DNA of 64,000 nucleotides from positions 774,987 to 838,986 of the forward strand of contig NZ_MAQX01000011.1 in the NCBI RefSeq assembly GCF_001682865.1, read 5' to 3'. The DNA comes from Bacillus sp. FJAT-26390. GTDB lineage: Bacteria; Bacillota; Bacilli; Paenibacillales; Paenibacillaceae. Under the pieces are notes generated by a model. That model saw only the letters and a program-made list of their open reading frames with translations. It made no database searches and was not told where the DNA came from. Each line of letters starts with the position of its first letter. The stretch's first letter is position 1. The position numbers and the translations under genes were made by a program. Of the stretch, positions 10,301-19,300 are shown one piece after another.

Positions 10301-10503
10301 GTTGCGATCATGACGCTTTCCGATTCCGTCATATCCGCCAGCTTGATTACGTTCAGCTTCTTCGCACGGTAAGCCGCTTTCTCATAATAAGCGTCCTTCG
10401 TACCGGAATCCGGCCGAGGCTTGGCCGACACAGGGGCTAGTGTTGACAGCAAAGAACCAAGCAGGCAGATCGATAATGCCAAAGAAAAGATGCTTTTCCT
10501 CAT
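7381..10503 (-). CDS. Secreted GxGYxYP-family putative glycosidase with three repeated CBM-like modules
   Basis: A 1040-residue secreted protein with an N-terminal signal peptide (residues 1-27, ending APVSA). Residues about 40-530 match the GxGYxYP putative glycoside hydrolase family; the name-giving motif GPSGGGYMYPSRYP lies near residue 361, preceded by SFVMSDGDNIQW. Then come three similar modules starting near residues 533, 670 and 907. Each opens with (Y/F)xAExxFGHxTG, then DGDxW, GHMLxGP, LDIYD-type and (F/Y)EFRVW/QFRVW strands, as in CBM6/35-like beta-sandwiches. A bacterial Ig-like stretch (about 800-895) separates the second and third. ATG at 10503 follows AAGGAGGG. It is the last gene of the alpha-mannosidase operon, 78 bases after its neighbour. 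Enzymatic activity of this family is not established to my knowledge. Confidence 0.85.
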   Translation of the reverse strand: MRKSIFSLALSICLLGSLLSTLAPVSAKPRPDSGTKDAYYEKAAYRAKKLNVIKLADMTESESVMIATLQGLVANQTSEQIYILPESGNYGQWLKDLEDQYGVKTKSYDDPWKLLKNYKKYVDGYLVWKKGDSSINAATSLAHMKQSVLVEQGEVSKAKGYKKVMDLSGKDEAWVKSTYWKKIDHGLFIEQKEEMGPKLRDYAAMTGAFTFYDGNSAFRQTVMDAADPDSVLLGWGDASGGEDQFIRPSSDAGVFTLPADHAYNLSVLSGFKLQKLKQKTAAAPAAEDNVHYVSFVMSDGDNIQWMLNDLGEKGKPWFGNANRGSFDMGWAISPSMIDLAPTVAERYYKDASERDAFVVGPSGGGYMYPSRYPAAELDQHLNSLNDYMGKMDLGLVEVIDFNAFNNTELWDKYTAQPNVDGVIYLEYSNHKALNGALKWANGKPVVTPREMLWEGNAGSDNASVVNHINAAPRNPKSAAGYSLVLVHAWSKSMDDVKAVIDQLDDDVRVVTPVEMVGLIKEQVPQVSTDVPNKVYQAETDFGHQTGKADGDGWSANAAEHAAGHMLFGPGASDIPAGHHQVKVKAMIDNRDADNSRVLNLDIYDATDNRVVAEKAVLRSQFREAGDYQNLVMESDFVQGHSYEFRVWYDGNASVKIDSVSVIMESNLAQRVYEAENDFGHNTGKLDGDGWLAAASEHGPGHMLYGPYVANIPSGVHDITYKAMIGSVSGADDQVALLDIYSPSLDQVVASKALKRSDFTVANAYEDFTLIDVPFSLGSTYEFRVYFNDIADIKVDHVRLDMPEQVEAETSGIYFKFGGGNVQSLSFGADAGSKQLQAWGKAVQVGKPDVNLTADAEWSLVSGSEAVSISEDGVLTVLGGGTAVVKAAFNGHAAELPILVSGTYTNRIFEAESAFGHNTGAVDGDSWSANPTDHGSGHMLHGPGVSDLPSGSHKVNFRMKIDANAGDSNRVLNLDIYDGTGNKIIGEKAVLRTDFAAADSYQDFVIDADFVSGHAYQFRVWYDDNSTIHVDHVSVRIAAAQ

Positions 10504-10535
10504 AATTGCCCTCCTTCAAATGGGTTTTGGATATA

Positions 10536-10567
10536 GAAATGCCGGCACCATCAGCTGCCGGCATTTC
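10536..10567. other. Intercistronic hairpin
   Basis: A perfect 12-bp stem (GAAATGCCGGCA/TGCCGGCATTTC) with an 8-base loop lies between the 728-residue gene and the GxGYxYP gene. There is no clear T-run on the minus strand, so partial termination or mRNA stabilisation fits better than full termination. Confidence 0.6.
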
Positions 10568-10581
10568 TTGAAGCAATCGTA

Positions 10582-12768
10582 TTAATACTCTACGCTGACC
10601 ACTATCCCTTCCGGAACGCCTGGATAACGAACAAGCACCGTGCCAGACTCCCCGTCATACTCAAATGTTGCCGCCTGCTCTCCCGCCGTGACGCGGCTAG
10701 GCTCGCTTGGTACGCGAAGCCGCGTACTGACGGTAACATGCTCCGGCGATTCCGAGACGAAGGATAACTTGTTCGCATCTGCCAGCTCATCGCGGATGCG
10801 CGACGAGCTGGCGAGAATGCCCGATTCCCCTTGCTCCTGAGCGGAGTAGTTTAAGTCATACAGCAAGCTATCCTCACCGGCTTTCAATTCCACCGAGCGC
10901 CTCACCGGCAGGTCGGCTTCGAACAAGTCAATGAACATGCCCTCAATAACGACCGCTCTGTCCGCTTCCGTCTCATCGAGCACATGGGTGATGACATAAG
11001 GGCCGCGCCTAATATGCAGCGTGCTGCTCTCCTTGTAATCAACCGTTTCCCCGCGGATTTCGAGCGATCGCTTAACCGCATTCCTAACGCGGACGGCACC
11101 TTCGTCCGTTCGTGACAGCACGGCTGGATTTTCCTTGAAAAACAGAACAGACCCGCTGCCTACCGCGTGCTCGCCTTCTTCCGGACTGCGGCCAAGGCCA
11201 AGCGATTCGAACAAATGCTCTTCTGGCCGGCTGTAGGAGCGGCGGCTATTCTCGCGGTTCCACCATTCCGAAACGGAGTGGAACGGATCCGAGCCGTCTC
11301 CAACATAGATCAATATGCCGCCCTCTCTTACCCATTGACCGATTGATTGATGAATGCCCGGATGCTCCGGCTTCATAAATTCGTAGCTGAGCAGCAGCAC
11401 CCGGTACCCATCCAAATAACCCGGGAAGGTCAAAATATTGTCAAGCTGCACCGGCCGAAGCGGAATGCCTGCTTTAACGAGCGGCAGCGCTAGTCCGTAG
11501 AAGGCCGACCAGTCAAGAAGCTCCTTCTGCTTGTCATCCAGCTCTTCCGCGGAGGAAGTGCCGTCATATTTGACCGCATCTCCTAGTTGTTCTTCGCCAA
11601 GCACAACGTCGCCGCGCTGATACATCGCGGAGTTGGATAAGCAAAGGCCTACGCCAGAGGTGTAATCGGAAGCTTTAGCCTCTTCTTCATGATTGTGCAT
11701 ATCGCGCAGCATGTTCATGACGGTCAGAAGCACAGTCGCATAATCGCCGGGAATCGTTTCCTTTCCTTGACCGTCCTCTGTCGGATAACTGCCCTCGAAT
11801 ACGCGGCGCGGCCATGGGCACACCTCATACTTCTTCACCTCAGGATGGAGCAGCGAGGCGACGACGGTTGAACGGTAGTTTTTCCGATAATCGCTCCAGC
11901 TGTATCTAGGGTTATCCTCAATCGGATCATGGAGAAACCACATTTCGCGGCCCGTACCTCTCGTAAGCTCCTGCATAATCCCATACTCCAAGTATGCAGT
12001 CTCAAAGGTCCGCTCTCTGCGCAGCCCCTTATAAACGTTCGGCGTACGAGCCGTTCCCGTCCAGATTTGGGCGATGAAGCCGTCGCAGCCAGGCATCGAG
12101 ACGAGCAGTGCTTCAGGGCTAATAATTCGCCACTGCGTATAATTGATAAGGCTATGGGTTGGGACATAAAAGCGCACCGTCCTGCCGTAAGTGACTAGCG
12201 AATACTCCTTCATTTGACTGCAAAGCCGGTCAAGTGCGCGGTAATACATTGCCGCTTTCAGTTTCGAAGCCCGATACTGGGCGTCAGGCGAGGAGTGAGG
12301 AGGAATCCAATCCTCCCCGTAATAGTTCAGCCACTCCCGCTTGAAAGCCTCGGAATATCCGGAGGCCGCCCAAAACTCGGGCTCCTCCAAATGAATCGCT
12401 TCTACGCCGTAATCAATCGCAAGCTTGATATGGGAAGCCAAATATTCCGCGAATGCTATCGTCGGCACCATATAAGGGACATCCTTGCCATGCAGCAAAT
12501 GGTTGCCGCTGCGGTCCGTCTGCGCCTCATCCCAGTGCTCCCGTCCGTCGAAGCGGCCGTACAAATAGTCCTGATATTCGCCCCATGATACGCCTGTCAT
12601 CAGATGGATCGTATAGCCGGCCTTCTTCCAGCCCTCTATCCGCTGCGGCAGATCACTCGAAATGCCGTATACCATAACGAAATCGGTTCGCAAATCATAC
12701 TTCGGTCCATATGGCCTCGACTCCTGAAAGCCGGTCCACTCGGCCCTCACTTGCGCTTTGCTCGTCAA
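10582..12768 (-). CDS. Unassigned glycosidase-like protein, 728 residues
   Basis: Function not recognised with confidence. The N-terminal ~400 residues look like a TIM-barrel carbohydrate enzyme: aromatic-rich loops, GVSWGEYQDYLYGRFDG, and the acidic cluster IHLEEPEFWAASGY near residue 125, where a catalytic glutamate would be expected. The middle (FPGYLDGYRVLLLSYEFMKPEHP, then GGILIYVGDGSDPF) resembles the class-I amidotransferase-like trimerisation domain of GH42-type enzymes. The C-terminus is beta-rich. No signal peptide is seen, so it is cytoplasmic. The start is TTG, supported by AAGGAGG 9 bases upstream; that site overlaps the stop of the binding-protein gene. Its place in an alpha-mannosidase/ABC importer operon suggests a glycoside hydrolase acting on the imported sugar. 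It may represent an unclassified family. Confidence 0.75.
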   Translation of the reverse strand: MTSKAQVRAEWTGFQESRPYGPKYDLRTDFVMVYGISSDLPQRIEGWKKAGYTIHLMTGVSWGEYQDYLYGRFDGREHWDEAQTDRSGNHLLHGKDVPYMVPTIAFAEYLASHIKLAIDYGVEAIHLEEPEFWAASGYSEAFKREWLNYYGEDWIPPHSSPDAQYRASKLKAAMYYRALDRLCSQMKEYSLVTYGRTVRFYVPTHSLINYTQWRIISPEALLVSMPGCDGFIAQIWTGTARTPNVYKGLRRERTFETAYLEYGIMQELTRGTGREMWFLHDPIEDNPRYSWSDYRKNYRSTVVASLLHPEVKKYEVCPWPRRVFEGSYPTEDGQGKETIPGDYATVLLTVMNMLRDMHNHEEEAKASDYTSGVGLCLSNSAMYQRGDVVLGEEQLGDAVKYDGTSSAEELDDKQKELLDWSAFYGLALPLVKAGIPLRPVQLDNILTFPGYLDGYRVLLLSYEFMKPEHPGIHQSIGQWVREGGILIYVGDGSDPFHSVSEWWNRENSRRSYSRPEEHLFESLGLGRSPEEGEHAVGSGSVLFFKENPAVLSRTDEGAVRVRNAVKRSLEIRGETVDYKESSTLHIRRGPYVITHVLDETEADRAVVIEGMFIDLFEADLPVRRSVELKAGEDSLLYDLNYSAQEQGESGILASSSRIRDELADANKLSFVSESPEHVTVSTRLRVPSEPSRVTAGEQAATFEYDGESGTVLVRYPGVPEGIVVSVEY

Positions 12769-12782
12769 AATAATGAGCCTCC

Positions 12783-14477
12783 TTAGTTAGGCATTCCTAG
12801 CAGCACGACTTCTTTGCCCTTCAAGTTTTCGTTCGTATACTGGATCGCATCTTGATAACCCGTCTTGTTCATCTGTCCGCGCAAATCATTAATGATTTTA
12901 AGCGCCGCTTCGTCCGATTTGGCAAAAATCGCTTGTTTCCAAACGTCGCCAATTTTGTCCATGGACGGCTTCAGCATTTCCCACTGCGACGACTTCATCA
13001 TGACATCGCCCGGATTGTAAGCCGAAATAACGCTGATGCCGTTAGGACGGAGAATCTTGCGCGCATTGTCCATTGCGGCAATACGGTCCTGATCTGCCCA
13101 AATGTCTCCGCCGCCGACAGAATTAATGCGGTCTTGGCCGGAGAGGCTTTCCAAACCGATGCCGATTCCTTCATTTTTCTTCATCTTGCCAGTTGTATCA
13201 GCTGTAAATTTGTCAAACCATTCTTTCTTCGCTACCGGCTTGCCGTTTTCCATATCCCAGTGCACGCCCTGTACGCCGTATCTCACAAGGAGGAAACCTT
13301 CATCGGATGCGAGATAATCAAGCAAGCGGAGCGCTGCATCCACGTTTTTCGATTTTTTCGGAATAACGGTTACGTTATTGCCTTGGATGGATAGGTCGGC
13401 TGGACGGTCGGCTGAGGCACCGGCCCGCTCCAAAGGACCAACAGGGATATAATCACTGCCTGGATGCGCTTTCACGTAGTCCTTGGAAGCATCGAGAATA
13501 GCTGGATAGTGAGCGGCCAGAACGGCGATGCGGCCCTGCTTGATTTTTTCGTTCGCTATCGGGTCTGTTTGCGTGAACGCTTCCGGGTCCAGCAAGCCTT
13601 CAGCTAGCATTTTGCGGTAATAAAGGGTGTAATCCTCATAAGCTTTCGAGAAGAAGGTGTGCTCAAGCGTGCCTTGGCCTTTATCGATATAGTCCGAGCC
13701 GTAGAACATCGAATTTCCGATACCGACAGCCCAGCCATTATGGAAGCCGCCAAGCGGGATAACAGGCATGCCGCTCTCCTTCAGGTCGGCGTCCTTGATT
13801 TTTTTCAAAAAGCTGTATAGATCGTCTTTGGTTTTGACCGATTGCGGATCTACGCCGACCTTCTCGGCAATATCCTTGCGGACGTAGAAGCCGTAAAGCC
13901 AATCCATTGCATCCTCAGGCGTAGCCGGATGGTTCTGGTAAAGCAAATATTGTTTGCCGCCATAGGCATCGAAGGCTTTCTCGTAAAGCGCAGGAGGAAC
14001 GTTCTCCTTCGCAACCGCTTTGGCGAGGTTCGGATACTTATCAAGCTTATCCGACAGATCGACCAGCTGGTCTTCCTTCGCCGCTTTGATTATGCCGTCT
14101 AACTCTCCGCCCCAAGCTGGACCTGTATAAATATCAGGCAAATCTTGCGTCGCAAAAATAGTGTTTACCTTCTCGACCTCGCTGCCTTTCGTATATTCCC
14201 ATTCAATCGTAATTCCGGTTTTCTCTTTAATAACCGCTTCGATAGCTGTCGTATCTACATCGCCGCCGGCGGAGCCATTCCAGTTGTGAAGAACTTTGAG
14301 CGTCACTGCTTTCTGTTCCTTGCCGTTGTTCGCAGTGCCGGCATTCTCTGAAGGCGCATTCGTGCTCGCATTGCCGCCGTTGTTGCCGTTATTGCTGCTG
14401 CACCCAAACAGTGTCGTTACAGCCATCAAAGCTACCGCGAGCCATACCGTCGTGCTTTTCCCTTTTTTGTTCTTCAT
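12783..14477 (-). CDS. Extracellular solute-binding lipoprotein (LplA-like)
   Basis: Binding component of the ABC importer in the GH38 operon, 564 residues, typical of the long LplA-type oligosaccharide-binding proteins of Paenibacillus. Its signal peptide ends in the lipobox LFGC, followed by a Ser/Asn/Gly-rich linker. ATG at 14477 follows GGGAGGG. It lies 55 bases after the upstream permease, and the downstream gene's ribosome-binding site overlaps its stop. With GH38 alpha-mannosidase at the operon head, alpha-mannosides (for example fragments of N-glycans or yeast mannan) are the likely ligand, by context. Confidence 0.92.
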   Translation of the reverse strand: MKNKKGKSTTVWLAVALMAVTTLFGCSSNNGNNGGNASTNAPSENAGTANNGKEQKAVTLKVLHNWNGSAGGDVDTTAIEAVIKEKTGITIEWEYTKGSEVEKVNTIFATQDLPDIYTGPAWGGELDGIIKAAKEDQLVDLSDKLDKYPNLAKAVAKENVPPALYEKAFDAYGGKQYLLYQNHPATPEDAMDWLYGFYVRKDIAEKVGVDPQSVKTKDDLYSFLKKIKDADLKESGMPVIPLGGFHNGWAVGIGNSMFYGSDYIDKGQGTLEHTFFSKAYEDYTLYYRKMLAEGLLDPEAFTQTDPIANEKIKQGRIAVLAAHYPAILDASKDYVKAHPGSDYIPVGPLERAGASADRPADLSIQGNNVTVIPKKSKNVDAALRLLDYLASDEGFLLVRYGVQGVHWDMENGKPVAKKEWFDKFTADTTGKMKKNEGIGIGLESLSGQDRINSVGGGDIWADQDRIAAMDNARKILRPNGISVISAYNPGDVMMKSSQWEMLKPSMDKIGDVWKQAIFAKSDEAALKIINDLRGQMNKTGYQDAIQYTNENLKGKEVVLLGMPN

Positions 14478-14532
14478 AAAAACCCTCCCATAAACTTTTT
14501 ATGAAATATGATAAAGTCCCGATTGCGGACGA

Positions 14533-15429
14533 TTACCCTTTGACCGAGCCGATCATTACGCCCTTAACGAAGTAACGCTGCAAGAACGGGTAGATGCAGA
14601 GAATCGGAAATACCGTTATGACAAGCAGTGCCATTCGAAGCGATTCCGGCGTCGCGCCAGCCATATTGACATTGACGGTCTGACCGCCCTGCTGCGCGGC
14701 TCTCTGCATGGAGGAGGAAAGCGCTTCCGCTTCCGTCAGCATTTCTTGCAGTAGCGTCTGAACCGGAATCAATTCCTTATCGGACACGTAATAAGCGCCC
14801 GTGAACCAATCGTTCCAGTGGGAAACCCCGATGAACAAGGCGATGGTGGCAAGTACAGGTCCCGACAGCGGCAAAATAATTTTTAAGAAAATTTGAAAGT
14901 CGCCGTATCCGTCTATGCGTGCCGATTCCTCCAGCTCCTCCGGAATGCCCTGCAGGAATGTTCGGAGAATGACGATGTGCATGAAGTTGAACAGCATCGG
15001 AATGACGTATACCCAGAAGGTATTTATGAGATGCAGCTTTTGCAGGGTGATGAAGTAAGGAATAAAGCCAGCGCTGAAGATCGTCGGCAAGAAGATATAG
15101 TAAGTAAAAAAGGTTCTGCCTGGCAGCGTTTTTTTGGACAATGCATACGCCATCAGCGTACAAAGACCCACATGCAAAAACGTGCCGAGCACGGTGCGGA
15201 GCAGCGTGATCTTATAGGCCTGCCAGATGCGCGCGTTTTCGAAAACCTCCGCGTAGTTGTGTAATGTGAATTTGCGGGGAAAGAAATAAAGCGCGCCCAT
15301 CATAGAGTCTTTTCCGTCGTTGAGCGAATAGACCAAAATATAAATGAACGGATAAATCATCGATAAGCCGAACAAGGTCAAAAAGATATAATTCAAACAG
15401 TTAAAAATTGAAAATTGGCGCTTCACCAT
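14533..15429 (-). CDS. Carbohydrate ABC transporter permease (LplC/YtcP-like)
   Basis: 298-residue inner-membrane permease with six predicted helices and the EAA loop EELEESARIDGYGDFQIF followed by KIILPLSGP. An inserted Gln/Ala-rich stretch (MQRAAQQGGQTVNVNM) before the last helices is typical of YtcP-like members. ATG at 15429 follows AAGGAG. It sits 13 bases behind the partner permease and 55 bases before the binding protein, so all belong to one transcript. Ends FVKGVMIGSVKG, a family-typical C-terminus. Confidence 0.94.
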   Translation of the reverse strand: MVKRQFSIFNCLNYIFLTLFGLSMIYPFIYILVYSLNDGKDSMMGALYFFPRKFTLHNYAEVFENARIWQAYKITLLRTVLGTFLHVGLCTLMAYALSKKTLPGRTFFTYYIFLPTIFSAGFIPYFITLQKLHLINTFWVYVIPMLFNFMHIVILRTFLQGIPEELEESARIDGYGDFQIFLKIILPLSGPVLATIALFIGVSHWNDWFTGAYYVSDKELIPVQTLLQEMLTEAEALSSSMQRAAQQGGQTVNVNMAGATPESLRMALLVITVFPILCIYPFLQRYFVKGVMIGSVKG

Positions 15430-15442
15430 ATCAAACCACTCC

Positions 15443-16354
15443 TTAGAACAGGGATACGTCGCTCACTTTACGGGCAATCCGGTTGACTGTGACAATGAGA
15501 ATGAGGGCAATGACGCTTTGGAATAATCCGACTGCGGCGGCGTAACTGAGCCTGCCTTCACCGATACCTGCGCTGATGACGTGCACGTCGAGAACGCTGC
15601 CTAATGCCGCGGTAGCCGGGCCGTTCAACAGCAAGAGCTGCTCGTAGCCGGCGCTCATCAAGCTGCCAACCGAGAGAATGAACAAAATGACGGCGATATT
15701 TCGGATGCCTGGAAGCGTAACATGCCACATTTGGCGAAAGCGTCCCGCTCCGTCAATCTTGGCTGCTTCGTACAGCTGCTGGTCGATGCCTGCGATTGCA
15801 GCCATATAAATAATCGAGTTCCACCCGATGTTTTTCCAAATGTCCGAGCCTACAATAATTTGATAGAACCACGATGTGTTGTTAAGGAATTGGATCGGCT
15901 CCATGCCGAAGGAGCCCAGCAGATCGTTGAGCGGCCCGCCGTAAGGGGTCAAAAGACGCTGCATCAGCGTGACAACGACGATCCAAGAAACGAAATAAGG
16001 CAGATACGAAAGCGTTTGCACTGTTTTCTTGAATTTAACGTTGCGAACCTCGTTAAGCAGGATTGACAATATAATAGGCATCGTAAATCCGATGAGAAGC
16101 TTCATAAGGCTGATTACAATCGTATTGCGGATCAATTCGAATGACTGATAGTAGCTGAAAAATTGCTGAAAGTACTTCCACCCTGCCCAGGGGCTTCCAG
16201 TGAAGCCCCCAGAGAACATGAAATCACGAAACGCAACTTGTACGCCAAAGAGAGGAACGTAGGAGAAAAGGAAAAACCATATGATGCCGGGCAGCATGAA
16301 CAAATAAAATAGCTTGTGTCGCCAAACTCGCTTCCAGAGGATATTTTCAGTCAT
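15443..16354 (-). CDS. Carbohydrate ABC transporter permease (LplB-like)
   Basis: 303-residue permease with six predicted helices. The N-terminus (KLFYLFMLPGIIWFFLFSYVPLFG) and the EAA loop (LYEAAKIDGAGRFRQM, then HVTLPGIRN) are characteristic of LplB-type subunits. Its ATG overlaps the stop of the GH38 gene (TAATG), with AAGGAGG inside the end of that gene, so translation is probably coupled. It pairs with the permease at 14533-15429. No ATPase gene is present; a shared MsmX-type ATPase is assumed. Confidence 0.94.
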   Translation of the reverse strand: MTENILWKRVWRHKLFYLFMLPGIIWFFLFSYVPLFGVQVAFRDFMFSGGFTGSPWAGWKYFQQFFSYYQSFELIRNTIVISLMKLLIGFTMPIILSILLNEVRNVKFKKTVQTLSYLPYFVSWIVVVTLMQRLLTPYGGPLNDLLGSFGMEPIQFLNNTSWFYQIIVGSDIWKNIGWNSIIYMAAIAGIDQQLYEAAKIDGAGRFRQMWHVTLPGIRNIAVILFILSVGSLMSAGYEQLLLLNGPATAALGSVLDVHVISAGIGEGRLSYAAAVGLFQSVIALILIVTVNRIARKVSDVSLF

Positions 16355-19300
16355 TAATTCTGCCTCCTTGCCAATCGAATCGTTGTTATTTCGAACGGAG
16401 TAAAGGATAGCTGGAACGCTCCGTCCTCCACTTGGAGTCTAGCGCTTGGAGTTTCCATCATATCGGCAAGCCATGCTTCCGATAGATTCATATCGATAGA
16501 GATTGTTGTCTTCAGATGGGTACCGGCCGTTTCGTACAAACGGACAATCAGGTCATCGCTGTCTTCAGCCTGCTTCACCGTTTCTACCATAACGTTCGGA
16601 TGTTCCACGCTTATAAATGATTTAGCTTCCGGCAGCTTCGATGCCGCGTCGCCCGCGTTCACGCGCACCGACCGCAAAGGCACGTTCAGCTCGTAGCCGC
16701 GCTTGTAAACCTGCGCCTGCACATGGTCTCCTTTATGCGGATACAGCGAGTAGGTGAACTCGTGCTCTGCTAGGTCCGCCTCGGGATCTGGGTACGACGT
16801 GCTGCGCAAAAGATTCAAATCCAGCACGTTTTGGTACGCGCGATGTCCGTATTTGCTGTCATTGAGCAGCGCAACGCCGTAATCCGGCTCCGAGAGATCC
16901 ATCCACTGATGCGCGCATATTTCATCCTTCGCATAATCCCACATCGTATTGCGATGCGTAGGCCGCTTCAAATAGCCGAACTGGATTTCACAGCTTGCGC
17001 TGTCCGAGCGGATCGCGACCGGGAACGAAGTGCGCAGCATTTTCGCAGATTCCTGCCAATCCACCTTCGTGGAAAAATCGATGCGGCGACTGCCGTGAGT
17101 CAGAATGACCTTCTGAGTCAAAGTAGACTTGCCGAACCGGTATACGAGCTGCAGCCCTACCGTTGGTCCGTCCTGGAAAGCGCCCGATTCGGCAGGCTTA
17201 AGCGCCACGCCTCTCGTTTGCCGGTAATCCTGTTTAATATCCCAAGCATCGCCCTCGTCATGATACAGGCTCAGTTCATTAGCCTTCTGTCCCTGCGGAA
17301 TTACTTCCCTACCGTGCTCCTTATCGATAATAGAGACGATCGTAAAGTCCTCAGCGAACGTAATCGCGAGCAAATCGTTTTCCAAAACCCGGCCGGTTGC
17401 CGAAACGCGCATATCAGGGAAAGCAGGATGGACTCCTTCGATCTCGGGCGCTGCAACGGCTTCCGCTTCTGCCGCTGCCGTCTCTGCCATCGCCAAACCT
17501 TCCGCATCGGCATTCACCGCGGCGTACCCCATCGCAGGAACGGTTACGCGCATCCATTTGCCAGCTTGCTTAACCCATTCTTCCCGCTCCCATGACAAGG
17601 AGTTGAAGAATACGTCGGAGTCCTTGCCCGCCGGAAGCGTCTCGGCAGCCTCGCCATAAGCTTCCCCAATCATCTGCTCGACCCGGCTAAGCAGCGCCGC
17701 GTAGCGCTCCAGCGACTCGTCGTATACGCGCTTGATCGAAGAGCCCGGCAAAATATCATGGAACTGGTAGAGCAGCACTTCCTTCCAGATGAGCTCCAGC
17801 TCCTCCGAAGGATATTGCTTGCCCTTCGCCAATCCGGCAACAATAGCCGCAAATTCAAGCTCGCGCAGCGCTTTCTCCAGCTTCCGGTTATAGCGTTTGT
17901 TCCGCGCTTGGCTCGTCAGCGTACCTTGATGCTTCTCCAAGTAAAGCTCGCCGGACCAGGTTTGATAACGCTCCGAGCCCTCAGCCAGCCTCTCGAAAAA
18001 TTGCGAGGACGGCTCTTGGACAACCGGGCTTAATCCCTGCAGGTTTTTCTCCCGCATCAGCCGTTCAAGATGCTCCTCGCCCGGGCCGCCCCCGCCGTCG
18101 CCGATTCCGAACAGCATCAAGCAATTTTCCGATATGTTTTTGTCCAAATATTCTTTCTCCGCCTTGATGATCGAGCGCGGCGCTGCCGGACTGTTATAAG
18201 TATCCTCTGGCGGCATATGGGTAAGCACGCGCGAGCCGTCGATCCCTTCCCAGTGGAAGGTGTGATGAGGATGGCGGTTATATACGCTCCACGACAGCTT
18301 CTGCGTCATCATGTAGTCAACGCCCGATTTTTTCAAAATCTGCGGCAGGCTGGCCGTGTAACCGAACACATCCGGCATCCATAGCGACTTCATCTCTTGG
18401 CCAAACTCTTGTTGGAAATACCTTTTTCCATACAAAATTTGCCGAATCAACGATTCACCGTTTGGCACATTCGTATCCGACTCGACCCACATCGCGCCTT
18501 GCGGCTCCCATCGGCCCTCTTGGACGCGCTCCTTGATGCGCGCATAGAGCTTCGGATAGTGCGTCTTCATCCAGTCGTATAGCTGCGGCTGACTAGCGCC
18601 GAATACATAATCGGGATAAAGATCCATCATCTGCAAAACGGTAGAGAAGGTACGCGCTCCTTTGCGAATCGTTTCCCGAATCGGCCACAGCCAAGCCAGG
18701 TCCATATGCGCATGGCCGACTGCGCTAATCGTTAGCGACGGATCGCCGCCTCGCTTTGCCAGCTGCTCTTGCAGCATTTGCGATACCTCGGCTACTCGTT
18801 CCTCGGTAAATGTAATAAGCAGATTGGAGGCATCATACAACACGTTCAAAATACGTTCTTTGCGCGCCGATCCTTCAGGCAGCTGCTCCGCCGTCTCCAG
18901 CAATACCTCGGCGTCATAGTACAGCTTACGAATGTCCTCGCGGCAGCTTGCGATCTGAGCTTCCTTCAACGTTCCGCTGCGGAAGCGACCAAACAGGTCG
19001 TTGCAGCCCGCATCTCCCCATAAATCGATCGTTTCGTCTCCGGATGAGCTTTCGCTAATATGGACAACACGTTTGCCGGGAAGCCCTAGCGCATAATCGA
19101 ACTCCGAATTGATATTCGTAAGTCCCTGCTTTGGCGTGCCCTCTTCATCTACGAGACAAAGCTCCCCGTTCACATCGATAAGGAGCACGAGCTTTAAGCC
19201 CTTCGCTTCCTCCCCAACCTTCCCGCTAAAATGAAACCATGCGCAATCCCAAAGGTTTCCCCAGCGATCGCCTGCGGCAAGCTCGATTCTCCGGCCTGAC

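Noticed and set aside
16831..17595. 254-residue plus-strand open frame opposite the alpha-mannosidase
   Set aside because: Arg/His-rich composition typical of an antisense frame of a real gene; the GH38 protein occupies the other strand.
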